Shown here in pieces: positions 9,290 through 19,172 of a DNA stretch of 64,000 bases. Within the stretch, counting starts at the first letter, position 1, and each line of letters starts with the position of its first letter. This DNA is from Haliea sp. (lineage in GTDB: Bacteria > Pseudomonadota > Gammaproteobacteria > Pseudomonadales > Halieaceae), in contig JANQUV010000010.1 in the NCBI GenBank assembly GCA_030730585.1, positions 31,565-95,564 of the forward strand. The letters run 5' to 3'. The translations under genes and the position numbers were made by a program. The notes beneath the pieces were generated by a model. The model was not told the DNA's origin. It worked only from the letters and a program-made list of their open reading frames with translations, and ran no database searches.

Positions 9290-11863
9290 ATGTCTGACCT
9301 TGATCTCCCAGCATTGCCCGTCACCGACGTGCTGCCTCTTTTACGCAGCGCGCTGGCAGCCGGCCGCGATGCTGTGCTGGAGGCACCGCCGGGGGCGGGC
9401 AAGACCACCCTGGTGCCCCTCGCGCTGCTGGCGGAAGATTGGCTCGCGGGGCAAACCGTGCTGCTGGTGCAGCCGCGGCGGGTGGCGGCGCGGGCTGCGG
9501 CAACGCGGATGGCGCAATTGTTGGGCGAAACGGTAGGCAGGCAGGTGGGTTACCGCATGCGGCTCGAAAGCCGGGTGAGTGCAGCAACGCGCATTGAGGT
9601 GGTCACCGAGGGTGTGCTCACGCGTCGGCTGCAAAACGACCCCGCTCTGGACGGTGTTGGCCTGCTGGTTTTTGACGAGTTCCATGAGCGCAGTCTGGAT
9701 TCTGAGCTGGGCTTGGCGCTTGCCTTGCAGGGCCGAGCACTGTTTCGCGAAGACGCCACGCTGCGGATTTTAGTGATGTCAGCGACTTTGCAGGGGGTGC
9801 CAGTGGCCGCGCTGCTGCAAGCACCGCTGGTGCTGCAGTCCGAGGGGCGCCAATTTCCAGTAGAGGTGGCATACGGGGCCGGCGTGTCTGCCGCTGATCC
9901 CTTGGATGTGCTGGTTGCACGCGCTGTACAGCGTGCTTTGGCCGCGCGCACGGGGAGCGTGCTGGTGTTTCTCCCCGGGCAGCATGAGATCCGTCGCGTG
10001 AGCCGCTTGCTTGCCGGAAATGTTCCGGGCAACACGGCGGTATTACCTTTGTACGGTGGCCTTTCGCTGGCCCAGCAGCAGCAGGCGATTGACCCCTGTG
10101 CGCCTGGGCAACGCAAGGTGGTGCTGGCTACCAATATCGCAGAAACCAGCCTGACCATTGAAGGGGTTACTGCCGTGGTTGACTGCGGCCTGGAGCGGCA
10201 GGCTCTGTTCGATGCGGTCACGGGGACTACGCGCCTTGCGACCCGGCGTATTTCGCAAGCCTCTGCAACGCAACGAGCGGGCCGCGCCGGCAGGTTGGAG
10301 CCGGGTTATTGTTACCGGTTATATAGCAGCAGCCAGCACGCTGCGTTACAGGAGCAACGCACGCCGGAGGTACTGCAGTCAGACTTGGCACCACTGGCCT
10401 TGCAGCTACTGGCGTGGGGTGTGGCGTCTCCTGCAGAGCTTTCGTGGCTGGACCTGCCTCCGGCGGCACACTGGCAGCAGGCACTGGATGTTTTGCGTCA
10501 ATCCGGCGCGGCCTTTGTGCGAGATGATGGCCAGTGGCAGTTGACCCCGCATGGCGTCCACATGTCTGCACTGCCACTGCACCCGCGTTTGGCGCATATG
10601 CTGCTACGTGGCGAGGCTATGCAGGCCAGTGCGAGTGCAGCTTTGTTGGCAGCAATGCTCGCCGAGCGGAATCCTTTCGCCAGTCAAGGCGCTGATTTGG
10701 CGACGGCTTTTACCTGCTTGATGGGCGTAAGGCCGCGTCAGGCTCCCCAGCGTGAATGGTATTTGCGTGTACAGCAACAGGCTCAACGCTACCGACAGAT
10801 GGTGCGTGATACGGAGCAGGACGATACAGCCCAGCAAGCGTTAGCGGATGAAGATCAGCTGGCGGTGCTCATTGCTTTGGCCTGGCCTGAACGGATTGCG
10901 TGTGCTCGCCCCGGCACCGCGGTGGGTGCGTTTCAACTGGCTAATGGACGCAGTGCAAGCCTGTCGCCAAACGATATGCTCGCGGCAACACGTTGGTTGG
11001 CGGTGGCGGACCTGGGGGGCATGCAGGGCGATTCAGGTGACCGCATCCATGCTGCTGTGGCACTGAATGTGGCGCGCTTTGAGGATGTGCTGGCGCCGTT
11101 GGTGCGTGTTGTCGAGCGAGCCGAATGGGATGAGGCACGCAATGTATTTGTGGCTGAGCGTCGGCGACAAGTAGGCCAGATAGTACTCGACCGGCAAGCG
11201 CTCACGCCCGTGCCGCAGGCAGCGCGAGAGTCGGCATTGCTCGCATTGGTACGTCGTCGCGGCCTCAGGTTGCTGCCCTGGACGCCGGCACTGCTGCAGT
11301 GGCAAGCGCGCGTAAACCTGCTCCACCGGCTGCAGGCACCGGATTCAGCTAACCGCTGGCCAGCGGTGCACGATGCTGCGCTGTTGGCGACGCTGGAGAG
11401 CTGGCTTTCACCGCACCTCGGCCAGGTTAGCCGTTTGGCGGACTTCGCTCGCCTTGATCTGCGCAGTATCCTTCAGGGCCTGCTGCCCTGGCCTCTGCCA
11501 CGCGACTTGGACCGGCTGGCGCCCGAACGGATAGAGGTCCCATCGGGAAGCCACATTGCCATCGACTACACAGCGGAAACTCCGGTTCTGGCGGTCAAAT
11601 TACAGGAAATGTTTGGCTGCGAAGCCACGCCCATTATCGCTGATGGGCGTCAGGCCTTGCAGTTGCACCTGCTGTCGCCTGCTCAGCGGCCGCTGCAGGT
11701 CACGCAGGATCTCGCCACCTTCTGGCGCAACGTGTATCCGGAAGTGAAGAAGGAAATGAAAGGGCGCTATCCCAAGCACCCTTGGCCGGATGACCCGCTG
11801 GCAGCGCCGGCAACCCGTTTGACACGCAAGCGTGCGCAATACGCAGGTGCCAAGGACCTATGA
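9290..11863 (+). CDS. hrpB: ATP-dependent helicase HrpB
   Basis: An 857-residue DEAH-type superfamily 2 helicase. Walker A is PPGAGKTT (residues 33-40), the DEAH-position motif is DEFH (129-132), motif III is SAT, and motif VI is the QRAGRAGR block; the HA2 and HrpB-specific C-terminal regions follow, ending in the family's KGRYPKHPWPDDPL tail. E. coli HrpB is slightly over 800 residues, so this is full length. The helicase is widely conserved in proteobacteria and its cellular role is poorly defined. Divergent from the acyltransferase across a 259-bp spacer in which I see no clear promoter; convergent with the DUF3501 gene, 14 bp apart. Confidence 0.95.
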   Translation: MSDLDLPALPVTDVLPLLRSALAAGRDAVLEAPPGAGKTTLVPLALLAEDWLAGQTVLLVQPRRVAARAAATRMAQLLGETVGRQVGYRMRLESRVSAATRIEVVTEGVLTRRLQNDPALDGVGLLVFDEFHERSLDSELGLALALQGRALFREDATLRILVMSATLQGVPVAALLQAPLVLQSEGRQFPVEVAYGAGVSAADPLDVLVARAVQRALAARTGSVLVFLPGQHEIRRVSRLLAGNVPGNTAVLPLYGGLSLAQQQQAIDPCAPGQRKVVLATNIAETSLTIEGVTAVVDCGLERQALFDAVTGTTRLATRRISQASATQRAGRAGRLEPGYCYRLYSSSQHAALQEQRTPEVLQSDLAPLALQLLAWGVASPAELSWLDLPPAAHWQQALDVLRQSGAAFVRDDGQWQLTPHGVHMSALPLHPRLAHMLLRGEAMQASASAALLAAMLAERNPFASQGADLATAFTCLMGVRPRQAPQREWYLRVQQQAQRYRQMVRDTEQDDTAQQALADEDQLAVLIALAWPERIACARPGTAVGAFQLANGRSASLSPNDMLAATRWLAVADLGGMQGDSGDRIHAAVALNVARFEDVLAPLVRVVERAEWDEARNVFVAERRRQVGQIVLDRQALTPVPQAARESALLALVRRRGLRLLPWTPALLQWQARVNLLHRLQAPDSANRWPAVHDAALLATLESWLSPHLGQVSRLADFARLDLRSILQGLLPWPLPRDLDRLAPERIEVPSGSHIAIDYTAETPVLAVKLQEMFGCEATPIIADGRQALQLHLLSPAQRPLQVTQDLATFWRNVYPEVKKEMKGRYPKHPWPDDPLAAPATRLTRKRAQYAGAKDL

Positions 11864-11877
11864 GTGGCCGTTGTGTT

Positions 11878-12477
11878 TCAGTGCACGGCCTTAGGTTGCA
11901 GGTCTGCTGTCAGAGAATCACGAATGGGCGCGGCAATAACAAAGCTCTCCACGCTGTAGGCGGCGTGCTCTATGCCTGCTTGAATCGCTTCGCCGCGCTT
12001 GGCCGCGGTAATCATGTCGGGCGTAAGCTCAAAGCGCATAAAGTGCACTGACGAGGTTTTGAACTCGTTGCTGCGGTCGAGGTCTTCATCGGCGATGGCA
12101 TACACTTTCTCGCCATTGCCGACTTGCAGCCACACCTTGTCTTCAATGCCGACCATTTCTGCCAAGCGCCGTGCGCGCTCGATCGGATCGCTGTATTCGA
12201 TCATGAAGGTAGCCTTCCAATTCTGCCCGTCAGGAATGAGCGGGTTGTAGGCATCCAGTTCTTCGATAATACCGGCCGCTTCGAATACCTTTTCGATACG
12301 CAGCATTTCCTGAATTTGGTACTTGATGGTGAGGGCATCTTCGAAATACAGGCGCGCATGCTCACCCAGCGCGAGGTGGCGCGTTTTCTTGTGCTCCAGC
12401 ACTTGGCTGCGAAAACGGGGACGCTCCTCGGCGTATTGCTCGAGTGACCAAAGGTCGGCACGGGTTAATGGGCTCAT
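11878..12477 (-). CDS. DUF3501 family protein
   Basis: A 199-residue cytoplasmic protein with no signal peptide or membrane segment, recognised as DUF3501 from its N-terminus (MSPLTRADLWSLEQY) and the FEDALTIKYQIQEMLRIEKVFE block. Biochemical function unknown. It lies 17 bp downstream of the Fe-S protein gene, an association I know to recur: rubrerythrin, Fe-S protein, DUF3501. A role in peroxide or iron-sulfur chemistry is inference from that context. Confidence 0.85.
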   Translation of the reverse strand: MSPLTRADLWSLEQYAEERPRFRSQVLEHKKTRHLALGEHARLYFEDALTIKYQIQEMLRIEKVFEAAGIIEELDAYNPLIPDGQNWKATFMIEYSDPIERARRLAEMVGIEDKVWLQVGNGEKVYAIADEDLDRSNEFKTSSVHFMRFELTPDMITAAKRGEAIQAGIEHAAYSVESFVIAAPIRDSLTADLQPKAVH

Positions 12478-12494
12478 AAAAGGCTCCTTGTTGA

Positions 12495-13817
12495 TTACAG
12501 GCCGTAGGCCATGCGTAATAGCGTCATGGGATGCTCTGCTTTGTCGACTTTCTCTGACAAGTTGGCGATGTGCGTTGCGGCCATTGGGCAGTCACTCATG
12601 AAGTGGTCAGGACTTTGCTGGTCAACCTTGCGCACAATCGGACGCGCTATTTTAACCGACTTTTCACGCGTCTCCTGTTTGATGGCATAGGTGCCATCGT
12701 GGCCAGAGCAGCGCTCTTGGGCGGTGACCACAGTGCCGGGTACCAACTGCAATACATCACGTGTTTTCAGGCCAATGTTCTGCACGCGCTGGTGGCAGGC
12801 TACCTGGTAGGCGATGTCGCCCATAGCATGGGGAAATTCGGTTTCCAGAGCGCCGCCTTTGTGCCGCAACCAAAGATATTCGAAGGGGTCGTAGAACGCC
12901 TTTTTTACCTTTTGTACATCGGGATCTTCCGGGAATAGCAGCGGTAGCTCCTGCTTATACATCAGCACGCAAGAAGGAATAGGGGCAACCAGGTCATATC
13001 CTTGGTCTACCAGCTTCGCCAGCACTGGAATGTTGGCTTCTTTCAGCTTTTGCACGGCTTCCAGGTCGCCGAGCTCCAGCTTGGGCATGCCGCAGCACTT
13101 TTCTTTAGGCACAATATCGATGTGGATACCGTTGTGCTGGAACACCTTGACAAAATCTTCACCGATTTCTGGGCTGTTGTAGTTGCCGTAACAGGTGGCA
13201 TAGAGCGCGACTTTGCCGCTGGTGTCACCTACGGCTTGCGGCTCCAGGTTGCGAATCATCGGTTTGACCCGTTTGCGCAGGGTGTTGCTGTTGAACTGCG
13301 GTACCGGCGCCTCATGGTGAATACCAAAGCTGGATTCCAGCGCCTTGCGGAAGGTAGAATTCTTGTTGAGTGCATTTACTGTGACGTCGACGAGCGGGAT
13401 AGTGGCGAGGCCAAACGTGCGGTCCGTGCTGGTCAGTACACGGTCACGCAGCCGCGCACCTTCCTTGCGGAAGTTCACCGCCTTGGCGCGCAACATCAGG
13501 TGTGGAAAGTCTACCGCCCATTCGTGGGGGGGAACGTAGGGGCACTTGGTCATGTAGCAGAGGTCGCAAAGGTAACATTGCTCGACCACCTTGTTGTAAT
13601 CCGACTTGGCAACCCCGTCGACTTCCAGCGTTGCTGATTCGTCTACCAGATCGAAGAGGGTGGGGAAGCTGTCGCACAAACTAACGCAGCGCCGGCAGCC
13701 ATGGCAGATATCGTACACACGCTCCAGTTCTGCATCGAGTTTGCCTTGGTCCCAGAAATCATCTGAGCGCCATTCAACCGGGTGTCGGGTGGGGGCTTCC
13801 AGGCTTCCTTCTCTCAC
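12495..13817 (-). CDS. HdrD/GlpC-like iron-sulfur oxidoreductase (heterodisulfide-reductase related)
   Basis: A 440-residue soluble Fe-S protein. The N-terminal half has two [4Fe-4S] motifs (CHGCRRCVSLC and CYLCDLCYMTKCP); the C-terminal half has the cysteine-rich CCG region, with a standard first copy (EKCCGMP) and a degenerate second copy (ERCSGHDG, serine for the middle cysteine). Such proteins carry electrons between clusters and a disulfide or quinone partner. The GTG at 13817 is preceded by GAGGA. It lies between rubrerythrin and DUF3501 on one strand, suggesting it could be the electron donor for the rubrerythrin, which has no rubredoxin domain of its own; this is inference. Confidence 0.85.
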   Translation of the reverse strand: MREGSLEAPTRHPVEWRSDDFWDQGKLDAELERVYDICHGCRRCVSLCDSFPTLFDLVDESATLEVDGVAKSDYNKVVEQCYLCDLCYMTKCPYVPPHEWAVDFPHLMLRAKAVNFRKEGARLRDRVLTSTDRTFGLATIPLVDVTVNALNKNSTFRKALESSFGIHHEAPVPQFNSNTLRKRVKPMIRNLEPQAVGDTSGKVALYATCYGNYNSPEIGEDFVKVFQHNGIHIDIVPKEKCCGMPKLELGDLEAVQKLKEANIPVLAKLVDQGYDLVAPIPSCVLMYKQELPLLFPEDPDVQKVKKAFYDPFEYLWLRHKGGALETEFPHAMGDIAYQVACHQRVQNIGLKTRDVLQLVPGTVVTAQERCSGHDGTYAIKQETREKSVKIARPIVRKVDQQSPDHFMSDCPMAATHIANLSEKVDKAEHPMTLLRMAYGL

Positions 13818-13846
13818 GGCACATTCCTCGTTTATAGGGCGATCAT

Positions 13847-13880
13847 AAAAAACGGGCCCGCAGATACACCACGAACCCGC
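13847..13880 (-). terminator. Intrinsic terminator after rubrerythrin
   Basis: On the minus strand an 8-bp stem (CGGGTTCG with CGGGCCCG, two G-U pairs) is followed by TTTTTT. It sits between rubrerythrin and the Fe-S protein gene, so it may attenuate rather than stop transcription into the downstream genes. Confidence 0.6.
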
Positions 13881-13925
13881 TTTCAGGTACTTCGTTGGCG
13901 GCGCCAGCGTCAGCCAGCGAGCCGC

Positions 13926-14345
13926 TCAGGCGTCCAGGTTGTCCAGTGCCTTCTGGAAGCGGTTGGCATGGCTGCGCTCTGCCTTGGCGAGTGTTTCCAT
14001 CCAGTCCGCAATCTCGTCGAAGCCTTCGTCGCGTGCCGTTTTCGCCATCCCGGGATACATGTCGGTGTATTCGTGGGTTTCTCCGGCGATGGCTGCTTTC
14101 AGGTTATCGGAGGTGGCACCGATAGGCAGGCCAGTGGCCGGGTCGCCGGTTTCTTCAAGGTACTCCAGGTGGCCGTGAGCATGGCCAGTTTCTCCTTCCG
14201 CGGTGGAACGAAATACCGCGGCAACATCGTTGTAGCCTTCCACGTCTGCCTTGGCGGCAAAATAGAGGTAGCGACGGTTAGCCTGAGATTCGCCTGCAAA
14301 CGCATCTTTCAGGTTTTGTTCAGTTTGACTGCCTTTCAATGACAT
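13926..14345 (-). CDS. Rubrerythrin (short form, no rubredoxin domain)
   Basis: A 139-residue ferritin-like diiron protein that probably reduces hydrogen peroxide in the cytoplasm. Iron-ligand motifs in order: [33 protein letters not shown] and [10 protein letters not shown]. The C-terminal CxxC rubredoxin module of classical rubrerythrins is missing, so electrons must come from another protein. The ATG at 14345 follows AGGAGAAG. Divergent from oxyR across 127 bp, which hints at OxyR control. Confidence 0.92.
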   Translation of the reverse strand: MSLKGSQTEQNLKDAFAGESQANRRYLYFAAKADVEGYNDVAAVFRSTAEGETGHAHGHLEYLEETGDPATGLPIGATSDNLKAAIAGETHEYTDMYPGMAKTARDEGFDEIADWMETLAKAERSHANRFQKALDNLDA

Positions 14346-14448
14346 ACTACTTCTCCTGTTTAGCGGAAATTTGCCGGCACAGACGCGCGGTAACCATAAA
14401 CTATGCCATCCCCCGCTGTTCGTCCAGTTGAAAAAATGATTAAATTCG

Positions 14449-14463
14449 ATCGATGAAAACGAT
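14449..14463 (+). promoter_or_regulatory. LysR-type dyad (ATC-N9-GAT) in the oxyR/rubrerythrin spacer
   Basis: ATCGATGAAAACGAT is a near-perfect inverted repeat of the T-N11-A class, ending ten bases before the oxyR start. Its position fits autoregulation by a LysR-type protein. I did not find the extended ATAG-type OxyR consensus. Confidence 0.35.
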
Positions 14464-14472
14464 TGAGATAGC

Positions 14473-15375
14473 ATGAGCAGACAACCCACACTGAAACAAT
14501 TGCGCTACTTGTGCGCAGTAGCCGAGCACGTCCATTTTGGCCAAGCGGCAAAGGCTTGTCACGTCACCCAGTCCACGCTAAGTGCCGGCATTCTTGAGTT
14601 GGAAGAGACCCTTGGCGTCTCGCTGGTAGAGCGTAACAATCGACAGGTATTGTTGACCCATCTGGGTGAGGACGTGGTGCGCCGCAGCCTGGGCGTTTTG
14701 CGCGATGTGGAAGACCTCGTCACCCTGTGCGATGCGGCGGCCGAGCCGTTTTCAGGAAAAATGCGTTTGGGCGTCATTCCCACTGTGGCGCCTTTTATTC
14801 TGCCACGCTTGCTCAACCGCCTGCGTGAACAGTATCCCGCATTTCAATTGTTTATTCGCGAGGACCTTAGCCAGCACCTGGTTACGGCCTTGCATCACGG
14901 TGAGCTGGATGTGTTGTTGCTGGCCCTGCCATTTCCGGCGGAGGGTGTGGAGACGATGGCGCTGTTCAATGATGAATTTCTGTTAGCGAGCCCGCCGAGC
15001 CATGCGCTGGCAAGCCAACCGACGGTGCGAACCTCGCAACTCAAGGGCGAGGGGTTGTTGCTGCTGGAGGATGGCCACTGCCTGCGAGAGCACGCGTTGG
15101 AAGCGTGCAAATTACGCGACTCCGATGTGTCTGTGCCTTATCAGGCTACCAGCCTGAATACGATCGTGCAGATGGTGGCCAATGGCATCGGTATTACGCT
15201 GCTGCCGCGCATGGCGCTTGATGCGCATATTCTCTCGGGTACCAACGTGTGCGTTAGTGCCTTCAGTGAGCGTAATGTGGCGCGCAGTATCGGGCTTATG
15301 TGGCGGCGCAAAACACCGCGGTGTGCCGAGTTTCGGTTGCTAGGGGATTTTGTGAAGGCGTGCCACGCGAGTTAG
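14473..15375 (+). CDS. oxyR: OxyR, peroxide-sensing LysR-type regulator
   Basis: A 300-residue transcription factor activating peroxide-defence genes after a disulfide forms. The N-terminal winged helix (TLKQLRYLCAVAEHVHFGQAA) is followed by the substrate-like domain. Both redox cysteines are present with the E. coli spacing: Cys203 in LLLLEDGHCLRE and Cys212 nine residues later, matching Cys199 and Cys208. This is what separates it from other LysR proteins. It lies back to back with rubrerythrin, a plausible target. Convergent with dbpA. Confidence 0.95.
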   Translation: MSRQPTLKQLRYLCAVAEHVHFGQAAKACHVTQSTLSAGILELEETLGVSLVERNNRQVLLTHLGEDVVRRSLGVLRDVEDLVTLCDAAAEPFSGKMRLGVIPTVAPFILPRLLNRLREQYPAFQLFIREDLSQHLVTALHHGELDVLLLALPFPAEGVETMALFNDEFLLASPPSHALASQPTVRTSQLKGEGLLLLEDGHCLREHALEACKLRDSDVSVPYQATSLNTIVQMVANGIGITLLPRMALDAHILSGTNVCVSAFSERNVARSIGLMWRRKTPRCAEFRLLGDFVKACHAS

Positions 15376-15422
15376 CGCTGAAGATTTTTCCGCTAACCTG
15401 GCGTGTTGGGGCGGGCAGGCAG

Positions 15423-16814
<1,392 letters not shown>

Positions 16815-16869
16815 GGTGATACCTGCTGGGGCGCTTGGCGCCGTTGGGGGTGGGCTGCAGCTTTAGCGA

Positions 16870-19005
16870 CTATCGCTGGCGGCGCCGCACGGGGTTGCGC
16901 GGCAGCCCGTTGTGCTGGGTGGCGAAGGTTTGCGTGCCCGCTGGTACCGTGGCATGGCGTTTGGCAGGCTGACGCGGTGGCACCAGGTGAAGCTTGCCAT
17001 TGCCAATCAGGTCGGCGCGGCCCATTTTCTTCAGTGCTGTGCGCAGTTCGGGCCAATTTTCCGGGTCGTGATAGCGCAGGAATGCCTTGTGCAGTTGGCG
17101 CTGCGACAGGTTGCGCACGGTGGGCATGGAGTCGCTTTGGCGAGTCACACGCTTGAGCGGATTTTTGCCGCTGTGATACATCGCCGTCGCGGTAGCCATG
17201 GGCGACGGGTAGAAGGTTTGCACTTGATCAGCCCGGAACTTGTTGCGCTTCAGCCACAGGGCGAGATTCATCATATCCTCGTCCCGCGTACCGGGGTGTG
17301 CAGCAATGAAGTAGGGGATCAGGTATTGCTGCTTCCCCGCCTCTTTTGAGTACTTTTCGAACATGTCCCTGAAGCGGTCGTAGGTGCCCATGCCGGGCTT
17401 CATCATCTTCGACAAGGGCCCGTCTTCGGTGTGCTCAGGCGCAATTTTTAAATAACCGCCCACATGGTGCTTGACCAGTTCCTCTACATAGGCGGGCGTT
17501 TCAACGGCGAGGTCGTAGCGCAGGCCGGAGGCAATGAGAACTTTCTTCACGCCGCTTACGGCACGCGCGCGGCGGTACAGGTTGATCAGCGGTGTTTGGT
17601 CGGTGTTCAGGTTTTTGCAAATGCCCGGGTACACACAGCTGGGTTTGCGGCAGGCTGCTTCAATCGTTTTGCTTTTGCAGGCCACGCGCCACATGTTTGC
17701 CGTGGGGCCGCCGAGGTCGGAAATCACGCCTGTAAAGGCAGTGGAGGTGTCGCGAATACGCTCGACTTCACGAATGATAGAGTCTTCCGAGCGGTTCTGG
17801 ATAATCCGCCCCTCGTGTTCGGTGATGGAGCAAAAGGTACAGCCACCAAAACAGCCACGCATGATATTGATGGAATGGCGGATCATCTCGTAGGCGGGTA
17901 TGCGCGCATCACCATAGCTGGAGTGGGGAAGCCGCGTGTAGGGTTGTTCAAAGACTAGATCGAGCTCGTCAGTTTCCAGCGGAATAGGTGGCGGATTTAG
18001 CCAGACATCCCGGTCACCGTGCGCTTGCACCAGTGGGCGCGCGTTATAGGGATTGGTTTCCTTGTGCAGGATGCGCGAGGCGTGCGCATAGAGTGCCGGG
18101 TCATCGCGTACCTGCTCGTAGGCCGGTATGCGTATAACGGCTCGCTGCTCGCTTTCAGGCCTGTCAAGCAAGCGCACGGCGGCCACTTCTTGCACGGCTC
18201 CAGCGGCGGCTTCAGAGGTTTCTGCACAGGCCGGGCTGCTGGTATCAATGTAGGGGTTTATCGGCGCTTCAACCGGGCCCACCACGTCGATATGAGTGGA
18301 GTCGATAACCCGATAATCCTCGGGTAAGCGTTTGCACACGTAGGCAGTGCCGCGCACATCGCGAATGGTTTTCACTGGCTCGCCGGCTGCTATGCGGTGC
18401 GCCACATCGACGAGGGCCCGCTCTGCGTTGCCGTAAAGCAGCAGGTCGGCCTGGGCGTCAAGCAAAATGGAGCGGCGGACTTTGTCACTCCAGTAGTCAT
18501 AGTGGGCGATGCGCCGCAGGCTGGCTTCGATACTGCCAATAATCAGCGGTACATCTTTATAGGCTTCGCGCACGCGCTGGCTGTACACAATCACTGCGCG
18601 ATCTGGACGCTTGCCACCCTCATTGCCGGGCGTGTAGGCGTCATCGTTACGCCGTTTGCGGTCCGCGGTGTAGCGGTTGATCATCGAATCCATGTTGCCG
18701 GCGGATACGCCAAAAAACAGGTTCGGTTTGCCCAGTGCCATGAAGGCGTCTGCGCCGGTCCAGTCTGGTTGGGCAATAATGCCCACGCGGAAACCTTGGG
18801 CCTCCAGCGCACGCCCAACAACCGCCATGCCGAAGCTGGGGTGGTCGACATAGGCATCACCGGTGACGATGATGATGTCGCAACTATCCCATCCCAAAGC
18901 GTCCATTTCTGCGCGGGACATAGGGAGTTCCGGGGCAGGCCCATAGCACTCAGCCCAGTATTTCCGGTAGGAGAAAAGAGGCTTTGCCGTCTGAATATTT
19001 GCCAT
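16870..19005 (-). CDS. ygiQ: YgiQ family radical SAM protein
   Basis: A 711-residue cytoplasmic protein matching E. coli YgiQ over its length: N-terminal B12-binding-like region ([23 protein letters not shown]), then a radical SAM domain with the cluster motif CFGGCTFC, and a C-terminal YgiQ-specific region ([20 protein letters not shown]). Its reaction is not established. The ATG at 19005 begins [22 protein letters not shown], the family N-terminus. Divergent from the glycosyltransferase-like gene across 167 bp. Confidence 0.95.
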   Translation of the reverse strand: MANIQTAKPLFSYRKYWAECYGPAPELPMSRAEMDALGWDSCDIIIVTGDAYVDHPSFGMAVVGRALEAQGFRVGIIAQPDWTGADAFMALGKPNLFFGVSAGNMDSMINRYTADRKRRNDDAYTPGNEGGKRPDRAVIVYSQRVREAYKDVPLIIGSIEASLRRIAHYDYWSDKVRRSILLDAQADLLLYGNAERALVDVAHRIAAGEPVKTIRDVRGTAYVCKRLPEDYRVIDSTHIDVVGPVEAPINPYIDTSSPACAETSEAAAGAVQEVAAVRLLDRPESEQRAVIRIPAYEQVRDDPALYAHASRILHKETNPYNARPLVQAHGDRDVWLNPPPIPLETDELDLVFEQPYTRLPHSSYGDARIPAYEMIRHSINIMRGCFGGCTFCSITEHEGRIIQNRSEDSIIREVERIRDTSTAFTGVISDLGGPTANMWRVACKSKTIEAACRKPSCVYPGICKNLNTDQTPLINLYRRARAVSGVKKVLIASGLRYDLAVETPAYVEELVKHHVGGYLKIAPEHTEDGPLSKMMKPGMGTYDRFRDMFEKYSKEAGKQQYLIPYFIAAHPGTRDEDMMNLALWLKRNKFRADQVQTFYPSPMATATAMYHSGKNPLKRVTRQSDSMPTVRNLSQRQLHKAFLRYHDPENWPELRTALKKMGRADLIGNGKLHLVPPRQPAKRHATVPAGTQTFATQHNGLPRNPVRRRQR

Positions 19006-19172
19006 GAGCGTGCGCGAATCAATGGTTGCAGGATGATCGGGTAGTATACGTGATTGGTGCGCGTTCTGCCTGAATGTGCAGGGCTCGCCGCGGTATTATT
19101 GCGCATCCCGGCCACCGGGAGACCGACTCTGGTAGAATCACAGCCTAACTTTCAACGCAAGAATCTACTGCC

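Noticed and set aside
13002..13637. Plus-strand frame (211 codons) opposite the Fe-S protein gene
   Set aside because: The opposite strand carries intact [4Fe-4S] and CCG motifs; this frame has none.
14346..14472. Canonical OxyR tetranucleotide site (ATAG-type repeats)
   Set aside because: Isolated ATAG and CTAT words occur, but not at the spacing of a full site; only the short LysR dyad is reported.
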